Positions 26,585 through 35,992 of a stretch of 36,643 nucleotides of DNA are shown here, one piece after another. How positions within the stretch are numbered: position 1 is the stretch's first letter; the number at the start of each line of letters is the position of its first letter. The translations under genes were made by a program, and so were the position numbers. Source of the DNA: Gammaproteobacteria bacterium. GTDB taxonomy: Bacteria; Pseudomonadota; Gammaproteobacteria; Methylococcales; DRLZ01. The notes beneath the pieces were generated by a model. That model was not told the DNA's origin and did not search any database. It worked only from the letters and a program-made list of their open reading frames with translations. Location: assembly GCA_022600935.1 (NCBI GenBank), contig JAHZJL010000151.1, positions 1 through 36,643 of the forward strand. The letters are read 5' to 3'.

Positions 26585-29500
26585 GTGAAGAATATGACTA
26601 AAGTAAACAAGTTTTCCAGAAATGTAGCAATAGCAAGTTTATTGGCGCCGGTCGGTGTGAATGCTCTGGGTGTCGGCGAGATTCAGTTGCATTCGGCACT
26701 GAATCAGAATTTTTTGGCAGAGATTCCAATTCATGTGTCTCCTGGTGAGGTGACTGAAAATATCAATGTCAAACTGGCATCTCCTGCAGCGTTTGAAAAA
26801 GCCGGAGTTGAAAGAAATTACCTGTTGTCTGCATTAAAATTCAAGCCTGAGTTGAATGCTGATGGGACAATGAGTGTCAAAGTGCGCTCTAACGATGCGA
26901 TACGCGAACCGTTTTTGAATTTCCTGATTGAAGTCAACTGGTCCGAGGGCAAAATGCTCAAGGAATATACAGTTTTGCTCGATCCCCCGAATACAGTCGC
27001 TCAAGCTGTTGTACCGTCACCTGTAACGACACAAAGCAGATCTTCTGTCAGTCGTTCCAGACAAAACAGCAGAGTACAACCTCCCAGCCAGGCAGTGGTT
27101 GCAGGTCCTTCGAGCAGCTCTAATGCCGGTGCATCCAGGAATGGTTTTCAAGTCGTTACAGATTACGATGATTCGGTGGTTGTTCCCAAAGGGTCCGCGC
27201 TCTGGAAAATCGCAGACAAGATGCGTGACCAGGTTGGTGTGTCCCGTGAAAAAATGATGATGGCCTTGTTCAAGGCTAACCCTGAAGCATTCTACAACAA
27301 AAATATCAATGCGCTGAAAGCCGGAGCCAGACTCAAGTTTCCTTCTCCTGAAGAACTGGATTCACTGAATCAGCAGCAGAGTTTAAAAGCTGTCAAACAA
27401 CATCAGAGTAAATGGAATAAAACGATTCTGGCCGATTCTGCCAAGCAGTCAGGTTCAAACGCCAAAACAGCAAAACAGGGTAAGCTGAGAATAGAGCCGT
27501 CAAACAGCTCAAAAAGCAATGGTCAGGATCAGGCATTACTCGAACGCCTTGAAACGTTACTGACGCAAATTGATGTCATGTCTGAAGAAAACGTGAGTTT
27601 GAAATCTCAGGTTTCTGAATTGCAGGAGCGTATCAAAGAACTGAGTACTGAAACTGGAGAGTCAGCCAAACCCAGTGTTGCTTCTGAAGATCAAGCGGCT
27701 GAGCAAAGCGATACCTCCAGACAGGGGGTGGCAGTGGATAGCAATGCCAGGATCACACAAGCCGCTGTGACGGATCAAACCACAGATGCGGCAACTTCGC
27801 AAACGACGACAGATACCGTTGATTCAGCTGCAACACCAGCTCAACCATCTGAAACACCGGATGTGGCAACTAATGAGCAGAAAGCGGGTACAGAACAAGC
27901 GACCCAAAAACAACAATTAGCTGACAAACAAACTCAATCAACTCCTTCTGTTGAGCAAAAACCGGTTGTGAAGAAACCAGTCCAAACGACCGATTCAAGC
28001 TCATCTGCAGAATCAGGGTTTGTGTCAGACATCCTCTCGTCACCTTGGGCGATCGGGTCGATAATTGGTGCTTTGGCATTGAGTGCTCTAGGATTGCTGG
28101 CTTTCAAACGTCGCAAACAGGCGTTGATGGAAGAAATGGAAGCTTATGATTCCGATAAGGAATTGGATGTACAGCAATCTGACGGTCAGCAGATCGCAAC
28201 TGATGATGATGGCTCAGCTGATCAAAAAGCCCAGAAACAGGACAGTGAACTGGGTGACAGTGTTTTCTTCAGTGAATACAGACCAACCGAGGCCAATGTC
28301 GATTCACAGGCCATGGAAGTTGATCATGATGATCTCGATCCAATTTCCGAAGCTGATGTCTATGTGGCATACGGCCGATATCAACAGGCTGAAGAGCTGA
28401 TTCAACAGGCTTTGCAGGATTACCCTGAACGTGATGAATTTAAACTCAAACTACTTGAGATTTATCACGCAAAGGATGACAGCGCCGGTTTTGCCGCTTA
28501 TGTCACAGAGCTTAAAACAGAAGGTGCGGTAACCAGTACAGAATTCTGGAACAAAGCCCAGGAAATTGGTCAGGGATTTGCACCGGATAATTTGTTCGGT
28601 GAAACATTTGCCAATGAAGAGGATCTGCAAGTTGATCAATTTTCTTCAGAACTGTTTGGGGTCGACTCAGACAGTCAGGCTCTCGAATTAAATGATCATT
28701 TAACTGAAATTGTCGAAAGCAATTCTTCAGTCCAGCTATCTGAACTCGACGAATTCCAGACTGAAGAGATGCAAACGGAAGAGTTGCAGTCGGATGAATT
28801 TCAGACGGATGAATTTCAATCCATTGACCTTAATGATGCCGGTGAAACAGTAGAACAGCTTGAAACCGCTTTCTCACTGGACGGTTCCGGTTCGGAGTCT
28901 GTAGGGGCACAAGATGATGCTGAAACTGAACAGGCCAGCGACGGTTTTACTGTCAATCTGAACAATCTTGAGAATGTCGATACCTTAATGGTTGATTCAG
29001 AGAATCATATCAACTCAGTTCTAGTCAATGATGCAGAACATAGCGACAGCATGATTTCTTCAGATGAAACTGAAGCGCAGAATGATGAAAGCGTGATTGA
29101 TTTTGAATCAGCCTTGTCGAAAAGTTTGGATGTCGATAGTGGCATCAGGTCGTCTGATGACTCTGGCATGGATCAATCCGAGAGCTTTGAATTTGACTCA
29201 GAAGCCGTTGATACAAGCTCATGGGATCTGGATATCGAGTCAGTCAATAACCTGGATTTACAGACTGACTCAGAAATGGCAATTGATACCAGTGAATTCA
29301 CAGCTTTAGGCTCTGAGGCAATTGATACCAATGAATTTTCAGTGTTGGATTCGGACCCGCTTGAAACCGCTGAAATGACTGAGTTGATGGAACCAGTATC
29401 TTCTTTGGCAGACAGCGTTGATGAAACAGTCGGACTGGAAGATATCACGAATATGGAAACCCGGGATTCAATTGGTCTGGTTTCCAGTGAAAGTGATGAC

Positions 29501-30010
29501 ACCGATGCAATTGATTTACAAATGAATGATGGTGATTCGCCGGATCAAGCAGACATATCATTTCAATTCGATGAAGTTGCAACCGATATTGATTCAGAGC
29601 AATTGCAGGAAATTGCTGACACAGTGATGGATGCTGAGGCTGGTGATTCAGAATCAGACAATGAATCAACCATGTTCCAATTCGACGATATTAGTTCAGA
29701 ATTGGTTGAGTCAGCACAAATCTCGGAAATTCTCGATGAAGTCAGTCAACGTAACACCGATTTTGCCGAGGAGAGTGTGATCAGTGAGATGTTCGAGCCA
29801 GCAAGTGTTTTTCAGGAATCAGAGCTTTTCGAATCTGAATTGTCTGATCTTGATGAAGTGGCTGACAAACTGGATTTAGCAAAAGCCTATATTGACATGG
29901 AAGACGGGGAATCTGCCAGAGGCATTCTTCAGGAAGTCATTGAGACGGGTAACGAAGATCAGAAAGAACTTGCCAAATCAATGGTTCAGGCATTGGAAAA
30001 AAGTGCATGA
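26585..30010 (+). CDS. fimV: FimV-family polar pilus/assembly hub protein
   Basis: FimV is an inner-membrane peptidoglycan-binding hub for type IV pili, polar localisation and cAMP signalling in pseudomonads. The 1141-residue protein has a signal peptide (through about residue 27, APVGVNA) and the FimV N-terminal domain beginning LGVGEIQLHSALNQNFLAEI. A LysM-like module follows at about residues 195-260 (VVPKGSALWKIADKM), then a coiled coil (LLERLETLLTQIDVM onward, about 317-356), a Ser/Thr/Gln-rich linker, one membrane helix (about 488-508) and a long acidic cytoplasmic part. A mid helical repeat (VYVAYGRYQQAEELIQQAL) and the C-terminal FimV TPR (LDLAKAYIDMEDGESARGIL) are present. The start is GTG 26585; ATG 26594 is an alternative. 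A small CATCATC/GATGATG hairpin (26555-26571) overlaps the ribosome-site region. Confidence 0.93.
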   Translation: MKNMTKVNKFSRNVAIASLLAPVGVNALGVGEIQLHSALNQNFLAEIPIHVSPGEVTENINVKLASPAAFEKAGVERNYLLSALKFKPELNADGTMSVKVRSNDAIREPFLNFLIEVNWSEGKMLKEYTVLLDPPNTVAQAVVPSPVTTQSRSSVSRSRQNSRVQPPSQAVVAGPSSSSNAGASRNGFQVVTDYDDSVVVPKGSALWKIADKMRDQVGVSREKMMMALFKANPEAFYNKNINALKAGARLKFPSPEELDSLNQQQSLKAVKQHQSKWNKTILADSAKQSGSNAKTAKQGKLRIEPSNSSKSNGQDQALLERLETLLTQIDVMSEENVSLKSQVSELQERIKELSTETGESAKPSVASEDQAAEQSDTSRQGVAVDSNARITQAAVTDQTTDAATSQTTTDTVDSAATPAQPSETPDVATNEQKAGTEQATQKQQLADKQTQSTPSVEQKPVVKKPVQTTDSSSSAESGFVSDILSSPWAIGSIIGALALSALGLLAFKRRKQALMEEMEAYDSDKELDVQQSDGQQIATDDDGSADQKAQKQDSELGDSVFFSEYRPTEANVDSQAMEVDHDDLDPISEADVYVAYGRYQQAEELIQQALQDYPERDEFKLKLLEIYHAKDDSAGFAAYVTELKTEGAVTSTEFWNKAQEIGQGFAPDNLFGETFANEEDLQVDQFSSELFGVDSDSQALELNDHLTEIVESNSSVQLSELDEFQTEEMQTEELQSDEFQTDEFQSIDLNDAGETVEQLETAFSLDGSGSESVGAQDDAETEQASDGFTVNLNNLENVDTLMVDSENHINSVLVNDAEHSDSMISSDETEAQNDESVIDFESALSKSLDVDSGIRSSDDSGMDQSESFEFDSEAVDTSSWDLDIESVNNLDLQTDSEMAIDTSEFTALGSEAIDTNEFSVLDSDPLETAEMTELMEPVSSLADSVDETVGLEDITNMETRDSIGLVSSESDDTDAIDLQMNDGDSPDQADISFQFDEVATDIDSEQLQEIADTVMDAEAGDSESDNESTMFQFDDISSELVESAQISEILDEVSQRNTDFAEESVISEMFEPASVFQESELFESELSDLDEVADKLDLAKAYIDMEDGESARGILQEVIETGNEDQKELAKSMVQALEKSA
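28751..28825 (+). repeat. 15-bp repeat x5 in fimV (EFQTE-type pentapeptides)
   Basis: Five consecutive in-frame 15-base units encode EFQTE, EMQTE, ELQSD, EFQTD and EFQSI (residues 723-747). The units are diverged at synonymous and conservative sites. They lie in the acidic cytoplasmic region and could change copy number without breaking the frame. Confidence 0.9.
29279..29356 (+). repeat. 39-bp tandem duplication in fimV
   Basis: Two adjacent 39-base units encode AIDTSEFTALGSE and AIDTNEFSVLDSD (residues 899-924), so this is an in-frame duplication in the acidic domain. The third and wobble positions have diverged, so it is not recent. Confidence 0.88.
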
Positions 30011-30081
30011 ACCGCGAACAAAAATTCTGACCTGTTAAGGCTGGATTTTTATCTCTAGTCTCAAATCAAATGATGTATCTA

Positions 30082-30115
30082 AAAAGCGTTGCTCTAAAGG
30101 GCAGCGCTTTTTTTT
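30082..30115 (+). terminator. rho-independent terminator of asd-fimV
   Basis: A 13-bp stem (AAAAGCGTTGCTC paired with GGGCAGCGCTTTT, two G-U pairs) has loop TAAA and runs into T8, about 70 bases after the fimV stop. The A-rich 5' arm may give partial activity in the other direction, but no - strand gene is nearby. Confidence 0.92.
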
Positions 30116-30498
30116 ATCTTCCCAATGCTGATGGCCAATCAGTATGGTCTAGAGCCATCCATTGAATCTATCACTGCTAATCAATAGGTTGATTACACCA
30201 TTTCAGCTGTTCACTGCGAATTGCATGTTTTATGCGGATCAGTCCTGGAATTGATCCTCATGCGCAGGTGATTTTCTCACGATTGCCTGGTTGAAAATGC
30301 TATCCAGCCGACTTTAAATTGTTTCAACATCCAGGAATATGCTAGAGTCGGTGTTTCATCTTTAAAATTTCAACTTTTTTCTGTTTTAACAGCTTGAGTG
30401 ATAGATTTTACAGTTAATTATCCTTTACTATTAACAGCTGAATTTGCTTGATAAAGTATAGAAATAAAAACATCAGTCATCTTTAGAGGAGGCAATCA
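30116..30498. other. long gene-free stretch upstream of the cytochrome c peroxidase gene
   Basis: I see no credible coding frame and no RNA gene here. The right half (about 30350-30480) is strongly AT-rich and presumably holds the peroxidase promoter. No FNR-type TTGAT-N4-ATCAA box is visible. The space where truA often follows fimV is empty. Confidence 0.5.
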
Positions 30499-31542
30499 AT
30501 GAACAGCAAGAAAAACAGTTATCGACCAACAAAACTGCTGGGTGCAGTGATCCTTTTTTTGGGCATCGGACAGTCTCTGTTTGCCGCAAACTGGGAAACG
30601 TTGCCAACCAAGGCTCCGGCACCTGCAGATAATCCTACAACTGCACAGAAGGTCAAGCTGGGACAGATACTATTCCTGGATCCAAGACTGTCTTCAACTG
30701 GCACAGTGTCATGTAATTCATGTCACAACGTTATGGCTGGCGGTGAAGACAATCGTCCTGTAGCAGCAGGTGTGCATGGCCAGGTTGGAGGGCGGAGTGC
30801 CCCGACAGTCTGGAATGCGGCATTCAGTGCAGTTCAGTTCTGGGATGGGCGTGCTCCCAGTCTCGAGGAACAGGCTAAAGGGCCGGTGACTAACCCGATT
30901 GAAATGGGTATGAAAAACTGGAATGATGTGGTTAAACGATTGAAAGCGATTCCGGGATATCCTGAATTGTTCAGTGCAGCGTTTAGTGGTGACAATCCTG
31001 TAACCAGGGACAATGCAGCGAAGGCGATTGCAGCATATGAGCGTACCTTGATTACTCCAAACAGTCCGTATGATCAATATGTCAAAGGAGACAAGTCAGC
31101 TTTGAGCGAGCAACAAGTCAATGGCATGAAAACCTTTGCAGATGTTGGTTGTGCAAACTGCCATAGTGGACCGGCATTTAACGGAAATGGCGCATTTATG
31201 AAATTCCCAATGCATAAAAACGGAATGTTCGAAGCCAAATACAAGCTCAGCGACGATCCGGGTCGATTCGAAGTGACCAAACAGGAATCTGATCGGTCAC
31301 TGTTTAAAGTCCCGACTTTGAGGAATATTGCTTTAACCGCACCATATTTCCATAACGGTTCAGTGAAGAGTTTATCCAGTGCAGTACAGGTGATGGCAAA
31401 AACGCAACTTGGTATTTCGCTTAAACAGCAACAAGTTAAGGATATTGTTGCATTTTTGGAGGGATTGACAGGTCAATTTCCTGAGCAAAAACTGCCGCGT
31501 TTACCAGGTACTCCAGGCGAAACATTTGCTTATGTCAAATAA
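30499..31542 (+). CDS. di-haem cytochrome c peroxidase
   Basis: The enzyme reduces hydrogen peroxide to water in the periplasm using electrons from cytochrome c or azurin-type donors. The 347-residue protein has a signal peptide (LLGAVILFLGIGQSLFA, cleavage near residues 29-30). It has two haem-binding motifs, CNSCH (C72, C75, H76) and CANCH (C218, C221, H222), and the conserved LFLDPRLSSTGTVSC, WDGRAPSLEEQA and FKVPTLRNIALTAPYFHNGS segments of the CcpA/MauG family. The length and two CxxCH favour bacterial cytochrome c peroxidase (CCP). A strong AGGAGG lies 7 bases before the ATG. The gene stands alone, with a hairpin downstream. MauG-type activity cannot be excluded from sequence. Confidence 0.93.
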   Translation: MNSKKNSYRPTKLLGAVILFLGIGQSLFAANWETLPTKAPAPADNPTTAQKVKLGQILFLDPRLSSTGTVSCNSCHNVMAGGEDNRPVAAGVHGQVGGRSAPTVWNAAFSAVQFWDGRAPSLEEQAKGPVTNPIEMGMKNWNDVVKRLKAIPGYPELFSAAFSGDNPVTRDNAAKAIAAYERTLITPNSPYDQYVKGDKSALSEQQVNGMKTFADVGCANCHSGPAFNGNGAFMKFPMHKNGMFEAKYKLSDDPGRFEVTKQESDRSLFKVPTLRNIALTAPYFHNGSVKSLSSAVQVMAKTQLGISLKQQQVKDIVAFLEGLTGQFPEQKLPRLPGTPGETFAYVK

Positions 31543-31599
31543 CAATTAGGGTCTGAGCGGCTTACGGTAAACTTAAGTCACAGACTGAATTGTATTGTG

Positions 31600-31632
31600 A
31601 TCCAGAAAATCCAGTTTCAGGGTTTTCTGGAT
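31600..31632 (+). terminator. hairpin after the peroxidase gene, probable terminator
   Basis: A perfect 10-bp stem (ATCCAGAAAA paired with TTTTCTGGAT) with a 13-base loop is followed by TTGTTTG, a weak T-tract. It lies 57 bases after the stop codon. The weak tail makes the termination role uncertain. Confidence 0.6.
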
Positions 31633-31681
31633 TTGTTTGAGGATTAAACAATTTCAAATACGGGTAAGTTGTGAGTGACTT

Positions 31682-32572
31682 GTGAGCGAAAAACTAGTCG
31701 TTGCAATATCTTCACGAGCTCTGTTTGATCTCGACGCCTCTCATCAAGTCTTTAAACAGCAAGGGAAAGCAGCCTTCTGCGAGTACCAGATTGAACATGA
31801 AAATGATGTACTTGAGCCAGGGGTCGCATTTACTCTGGTTCAAAAATTACTGGCAATCAACTCCAAAGTCGACACTCCACCGGCTGTAGAAGTCATTTTA
31901 TTATCCAGAAACAGTGCCGATACAGGTCTGAGAGTATTCAATTCAATTCAGCACCACCAGCTGGATATCACACGTGCAGTATTTACCAGCGGTGGCTCAC
32001 CTTATCATTATGTGCCTGCGTTTAACACGCATTTGTTTCTTTCAGCAGAAGCTGAAGATGTGAAAAATGCTTTAACTGCCGGTTATGCAGCAGCGACTAT
32101 TCTCAACAGTCATCAGAGCTTCAGTCATTCAGAGCAGTTACGTATTGCATTTGATGGTGATGCAGTATTGTTTTCAGATGAGTCTGAACGTATTTATAAA
32201 TCACAAGGGCTGTCTGCATTTACCGAAAACGAGCGTGAACAGGCGACAACTCCTTTGAGTGGTGGACCGTTTAAACCGTTTTTAACTGCTTTACAAGCGA
32301 TTCAGGGTCAGTTTGAGCCTGATCAATCACCAATTCGAACTGCCCTGGTTACAGCACGGGCTGCTCCAGCACATGAGCGTGTTGTTCATACATTCAGAAC
32401 CTGGGGGATACGTATTGATGAATCCATGTTTCTAGGTGGGATGGATAAAACAGCTTTTTTGCAGGCATTCGGCGCGGATATCTTTTTTGACGATCAGAAA
32501 CACTGGTGTGAGTCTGCCAGCGCGCATGTTGCGACCGGCCATGTACCACACGGTATAGCCAACCAGGAATGA
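31682..32572 (+). CDS. 5'-nucleotidase (cN-I/PF06189-like)
   Basis: The 296-residue soluble protein matches the 5-nucleotidase family related to cytosolic 5'-nucleotidase I. Family segments are VVAISSRALFDLDASHQVFK, EVILLSRNSADTGLRVFNSI, AVFTSGGSPYHYVPAFNTHLFLSA and RIAFDGDAVLFSDESE (HAD-type DxD), with LVTARAAPAHERVVHTFRTW and a C-terminal FFDDQKHW. It is predicted to hydrolyse nucleoside 5'-monophosphates in the cytoplasm, in nucleotide salvage or pool control. The start is GTG 31682 with a poor ribosome site. It converges with epmB, and I see no terminator in the 56-base gap. Confidence 0.88.
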   Translation: MSEKLVVAISSRALFDLDASHQVFKQQGKAAFCEYQIEHENDVLEPGVAFTLVQKLLAINSKVDTPPAVEVILLSRNSADTGLRVFNSIQHHQLDITRAVFTSGGSPYHYVPAFNTHLFLSAEAEDVKNALTAGYAAATILNSHQSFSHSEQLRIAFDGDAVLFSDESERIYKSQGLSAFTENEREQATTPLSGGPFKPFLTALQAIQGQFEPDQSPIRTALVTARAAPAHERVVHTFRTWGIRIDESMFLGGMDKTAFLQAFGADIFFDDQKHWCESASAHVATGHVPHGIANQE

Positions 32573-32628
32573 TCATCACAAAATTCGATTGAATCCGGTT
32601 TCACTGATATCCCTAATTCAGATGAATT

Positions 32629-33657
32629 TTATTGCAGGGTTTTAGAGGGTTGCCCTGGAATTTCCCGGACCAGTTTAGGCACAAGATATCCGGGTAACAG
32701 AGACTGTAATTCCTGATAGATGGCTTGAGCCATTGAGTCCGAAACTTCAAAATGAGCTGTTCCCCGTGTTTTGTCCAGCTTGTGTAAATAATACGGACTG
32801 ATTCCAGCGCTGAACAAAGCTTCACTCAACTCCACCAGTGTCTTTGCATCACTGTTGATATTGCGTAATAAAACACTCTGGTTTAACAAATGTACGTTGG
32901 CTTCCGCTAGCTTGGCGATTGCGTTCAGGCTTTGTTGTTCGCTGATTTCATTGGGGTGGTTGATGTGAGTGACCAGCACAGTTTTCAATCGCGTGTTTGA
33001 GAGAACAGCCTTCAACTGATCATCAATACGGGATGGTAACGTGGTTGGAACCCGGGTATGGATGCGCAAGCGTTTGATATGAGGAATCGCCTGTAGATTT
33101 TGAATCAGTTGTTCAAGCCGCCTGTTGCCTAGAATCAGCGGGTCTCCACCGCTGAGAATAATTTCAGTGATATTCGGTTGTTTGGCAAGTGAATCAATAA
33201 CCAGTTGTTCATGAGCCGATCCAAGCTGCTGTTGCTGATATGGGAATTCACGTCTAAAGCAGTAACGGCAGTGTATTGGACAGGTTCCAGTCAATATTAA
33301 CAAGGCCCGCCCCTGGTATTTTTGCAGAAGCCCCGGGGTTTTGATGGCCTTGTTATCACCAACTGGATCGTTTACAAAACCCGCATGATCATTGTCTTCG
33401 TTTGAGGTTGGCAGGATTTGTAACAACAATGGGTCTTGTGGATTTCCTTTCTGAATTCTTTCAGCGTAATAACGGGTGACCAGAAAACTGAATTGATTGG
33501 TGACTGTCGTTAAATCCTGATTGATGGGATTTAACTCGTGGTCGAGGTTGAGAAATTGCAACAATTCATGCGGATGCCTGAATGCATTGGCAAGTTGGGA
33601 TTGCCAGTGGGAGATGGATGAGCCTTGAAATTCCTGATTTAATGGATTAATTGACAA
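32629..33657 (-). CDS. epmB: EF-P--(R)-beta-lysine pathway lysine 2,3-aminomutase
   Basis: EpmB is a radical-SAM, PLP-dependent enzyme that converts (S)-alpha-lysine to (R)-beta-lysine for EF-P modification. The radical-SAM cluster motif is CPIHCRYCFR (Cx3Cx2C). Also present are EIILSGGDPLILGNRRLEQL, HTRVPTTLPSRI, PYYLHKLDKTRGTAHF and the PLP-lysine region PGYLVPKLVREIPGQPSK. The frame opens at a TTG at 33729 inside efp, which is unlikely. I chose TTG 33657, with AGGT 7 bases upstream. It gives 342 residues, the size of E. coli EpmB as I recall it, and an N-terminus that aligns (SHWQSQLANAFRHPHELLQFL). It is divergent from efp. Confidence 0.92.
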   Translation of the reverse strand: MSINPLNQEFQGSSISHWQSQLANAFRHPHELLQFLNLDHELNPINQDLTTVTNQFSFLVTRYYAERIQKGNPQDPLLLQILPTSNEDNDHAGFVNDPVGDNKAIKTPGLLQKYQGRALLILTGTCPIHCRYCFRREFPYQQQQLGSAHEQLVIDSLAKQPNITEIILSGGDPLILGNRRLEQLIQNLQAIPHIKRLRIHTRVPTTLPSRIDDQLKAVLSNTRLKTVLVTHINHPNEISEQQSLNAIAKLAEANVHLLNQSVLLRNINSDAKTLVELSEALFSAGISPYYLHKLDKTRGTAHFEVSDSMAQAIYQELQSLLPGYLVPKLVREIPGQPSKTLQ

Positions 33658-33661
33658 ACTA

Positions 33662-33689
33662 TTGACCTGAATATTGATAGTGTTACAGT
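33662..33689 (+). promoter_or_regulatory. candidate sigma-70 promoter for efp
   Basis: TTGACC (33662-33667), a 16-base spacer and TACAGT (33684-33689) lie 33 bases before the efp ATG. The -35 is five of six to consensus and the -10 four of six. Position and direction fit efp; found by eye only. Confidence 0.4.
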
Positions 33690-33722
33690 ATCGGGTTTTG
33701 TGACCATTTAGCGAGATTAAAT

Positions 33723-34292
33723 ATGGCAACGTATAGTACCAATGAATTCAAGGGCGGGTTGAAAATTATGTTGGATAATGACCCGTACAACATTATTGAA
33801 AATGAGTTTGTTAAACCCGGGAAAGGACAGGCATTTAACCGGGTTAAGGTACGGAATCTCAAAAATGGTCGGGTTATCGAACGCACATTCAAATCCGGGG
33901 AAAGTGTGGAAGCTGCCGATGTGATGGAAACAGAGATGCAGTATTTGTTCAGTGATGGTTCCTCGTATACGTTTATGCATCCTGAAACATTCGAACAATA
34001 TATAGCAGACGAGGCAGCGACTGAATCAGCAGCCAAATGGTTAAAAGAGCAGGATGTGTGCGTGGTGACATTATGGAACGATGTACCCTTGTCAGTGGCG
34101 CCTCCCAATTTTGTTGAATTGAAAATTGTCGAGACCGACCCTGGATTGCGTGGTGACACTTCTGGCGGCGGTGGTAAGCCTGCAACACTGGAAACCGGGG
34201 CTGTTGTTCGTGTTCCACTGTTTGTGCAGGAAGATGAAGTGATCAAAGTCGATACCCGTACCGAAGAATACGTATCACGTGTCAAAACCTGA
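33723..34292 (+). CDS. efp: elongation factor P
   Basis: EF-P relieves ribosome stalling at polyproline stretches. The 189-residue protein has the KOW-like N-terminal domain ([19 protein letters not shown]) with the modified loop [10 protein letters not shown], in which K34 is the residue beta-lysylated by EpmA, and C-terminal OB domains ([42 protein letters not shown]). Lys34 in a PGKG context is what EpmA/EpmB systems need; it is not the Arg32 (EarP) type. The ATG at 33723 follows a weak GAGA ribosome site. It overlaps epmA by 14 bases and is divergent from epmB, so substrate and both modifying enzymes sit together. Confidence 0.98.
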   Translation: MATYSTNEFKGGLKIMLDNDPYNIIENEFVKPGKGQAFNRVKVRNLKNGRVIERTFKSGESVEAADVMETEMQYLFSDGSSYTFMHPETFEQYIADEAATESAAKWLKEQDVCVVTLWNDVPLSVAPPNFVELKIVETDPGLRGDTSGGGGKPATLETGAVVRVPLFVQEDEVIKVDTRTEEYVSRVKT

Positions 34293-35271
34293 TCAGTCAC
34301 TGAACTGGCAGCCAGCATGTTCACTGGAATTTATTATGGCAAGAGCCAGGCTGCTGAGAACTGTGCGCCAGTTTTTTCAGAGACGAAAGGTGTTGGAGGT
34401 CGAAACTCCGTCACTTTATCCTTACACCAATCCTGAGCCAGTCATAGACAGTTTTGAATGTATTACCGATAACATAAATCCCAGGACTTACTATTTACAG
34501 ACTTCACCCGAATTTGCCATGAAGCGATTGTTGGCAAACGGCAGCGGTGCAATTTTTCAAATCTGCAAAGCCTACCGGAAAAGTGAATCCGGGCGCTGGC
34601 ATAATCCGGAATTTACCATGTTGGAGTGGTATCAACCCGGTTATACATTGCAGCAATTGATGGAAGAAATCGAATCGCTGTTAATCAAGGTTATACCAGC
34701 GGACCGGATTCAGAAAAACACTGAATATCTGACGTATCAATCAGTGTTTACGGATAAGGTAGGTATCGACCCGATGCAAGCGAGTATTTCTGAATTTAAG
34801 GATATCGCAGTACAACTTGGTTTTCCGGAAGCGGTATCAATTTGCCAACACCAGCGGAATGCCTGGCTGGATTTTCTGTTTTCCCATCAAGTCCAGGCGA
34901 ATTTACCCCGCAATTGTATTGTGTTTGTGTATCACTACCCTGCATGTCAGGCTGCGTTAGCCAGATTACACCCAGAGCACCCGCAACTCGCGGAACGGGT
35001 TGAAGTTTTTATCGATGGAGTGGAATTAGGCAATGGATACCGGGAACTGACCGATGTTGTGCAACAGCGCCAACGCTTTGAGTCTCAGCAACAGGAAAGA
35101 CGACAACTGGATATGCCAGTGCCTGAATTGGATGAGATGTTCCTTGGTGCATTGCAAGCAGGCTTGCCGGACTGCTCTGGCATGGCAATCGGCCTGGACC
35201 GCGTGCTGATGAGCATGTATAACCGGGAGCATATTGATCATGTGCTGGCATTTCCGTTATCTCGTCAATAG
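34279..35271 (+). CDS. epmA: EF-P--(R)-beta-lysine ligase
   Basis: EpmA (PoxA/GenX) is a class II lysyl-tRNA-synthetase paralogue without the anticodon domain. It activates (R)-beta-lysine with ATP and attaches it to EF-P Lys34. The 330-residue protein shows motif 1 ([15 protein letters not shown]), motif 2 ([26 protein letters not shown]) and motif 3 ([14 protein letters not shown]), plus [15 protein letters not shown] for lysine recognition. It begins at GTG 34279, 14 bases inside the efp 3' end, giving direct translational coupling. The length and complete motifs indicate a functional enzyme. EpmC (the hydroxylase) is not in the window. Confidence 0.96.
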   Translation: MSKPDQSLNWQPACSLEFIMARARLLRTVRQFFQRRKVLEVETPSLYPYTNPEPVIDSFECITDNINPRTYYLQTSPEFAMKRLLANGSGAIFQICKAYRKSESGRWHNPEFTMLEWYQPGYTLQQLMEEIESLLIKVIPADRIQKNTEYLTYQSVFTDKVGIDPMQASISEFKDIAVQLGFPEAVSICQHQRNAWLDFLFSHQVQANLPRNCIVFVYHYPACQAALARLHPEHPQLAERVEVFIDGVELGNGYRELTDVVQQRQRFESQQQERRQLDMPVPELDEMFLGALQAGLPDCSGMAIGLDRVLMSMYNREHIDHVLAFPLSRQ

Positions 35272-35356
35272 CAGCGGCTACAACACATCCACATGATGAG
35301 TTCAGGTAGCATGTTGATTGATATGTTGTAAATGCAACAGAAAATTGGCTAAGTCA

Positions 35357-35956
35357 TTATTCTGTTGGTGCTTCAGCCTGATCCAGTGGTTTGCTTAGTT
35401 TGCGTTTTCTGTCTACAAAAAACACGGCAATTATCATAGCAATAGCAATCAGGTAAAGAATCCACATGGCATTGTCGCTATATGCCAGGATTACAGCAGC
35501 AAGGCCCAGATAGTTACCGATTAACCCAAAACGCCAACCAATGCGTATGCCATCGAGATAGGTCGCTAGAGATAACACCAGGAGAAACACCAGAGCAGCG
35601 CTTTCATGCGACAGAGAACCGGCATGAACCAGAAGTAACACTCCAAACAAGGCCAGAATTGCCCCAAACCAGTGCAATGATTGCTCGACCAGAATATGTT
35701 TGAAATCGATCATTTTATGTTTGGACTGAACAAGACTGATCAGCATGGCAGAGATTGCAAAAACGAATATCATGATCATCCAGTACAGATAACCATCAAT
35801 ATCAGCGGTCCCGAACTGATCGAAAGAAGCAATGTCACTGATATATATTCCAAGCATGGTCAGCAGGATCAAGATGACCAGGAATACGTCTTCCAGGAGG
35901 TGATGACTTCTTGTGTTAGATGACTCAGTTGAATTAATTGTGTCTTGATCATTCAT
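35357..35956 (-). CDS. small multi-pass membrane protein of unknown function
   Basis: I do not recognise the family. The protein of about 199 residues has a polar N-terminus and about six hydrophobic helices: LEDVFLVILILLTMLGIYI, YLYWMIMIFVFAISAMLISLV, HWFGAILALFGVLLLVH, AALVFLLVLSLATYL, LIGNYLGLAAVILAY and WILYLIAIAMIIAVFFV. A basic then acidic tail follows (DRKRKLSKPLDQAEAPTE). I chose ATG 35956 (MNDQDTINSTESS); ATG at 35992 gives 12 more residues and is possible. It converges with epmA, with an 85-base gap and no clear terminator. The first two helices are separated by an acidic loop. No transporter motif or catalytic residue is evident. Confidence 0.75.
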   Translation of the reverse strand: MNDQDTINSTESSNTRSHHLLEDVFLVILILLTMLGIYISDIASFDQFGTADIDGYLYWMIMIFVFAISAMLISLVQSKHKMIDFKHILVEQSLHWFGAILALFGVLLLVHAGSLSHESAALVFLLVLSLATYLDGIRIGWRFGLIGNYLGLAAVILAYSDNAMWILYLIAIAMIIAVFFVDRKRKLSKPLDQAEAPTE

Positions 35957-35992
35957 AACATACACCAGGAATTTGAATGACTGATCCGGCAT

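Noticed and set aside
33683-34324. 213-codon open frame antisense to efp
   Set aside because: It is fully antisense to a clear elongation factor P gene; composition is Ser/Thr-rich as expected of a shadow frame.
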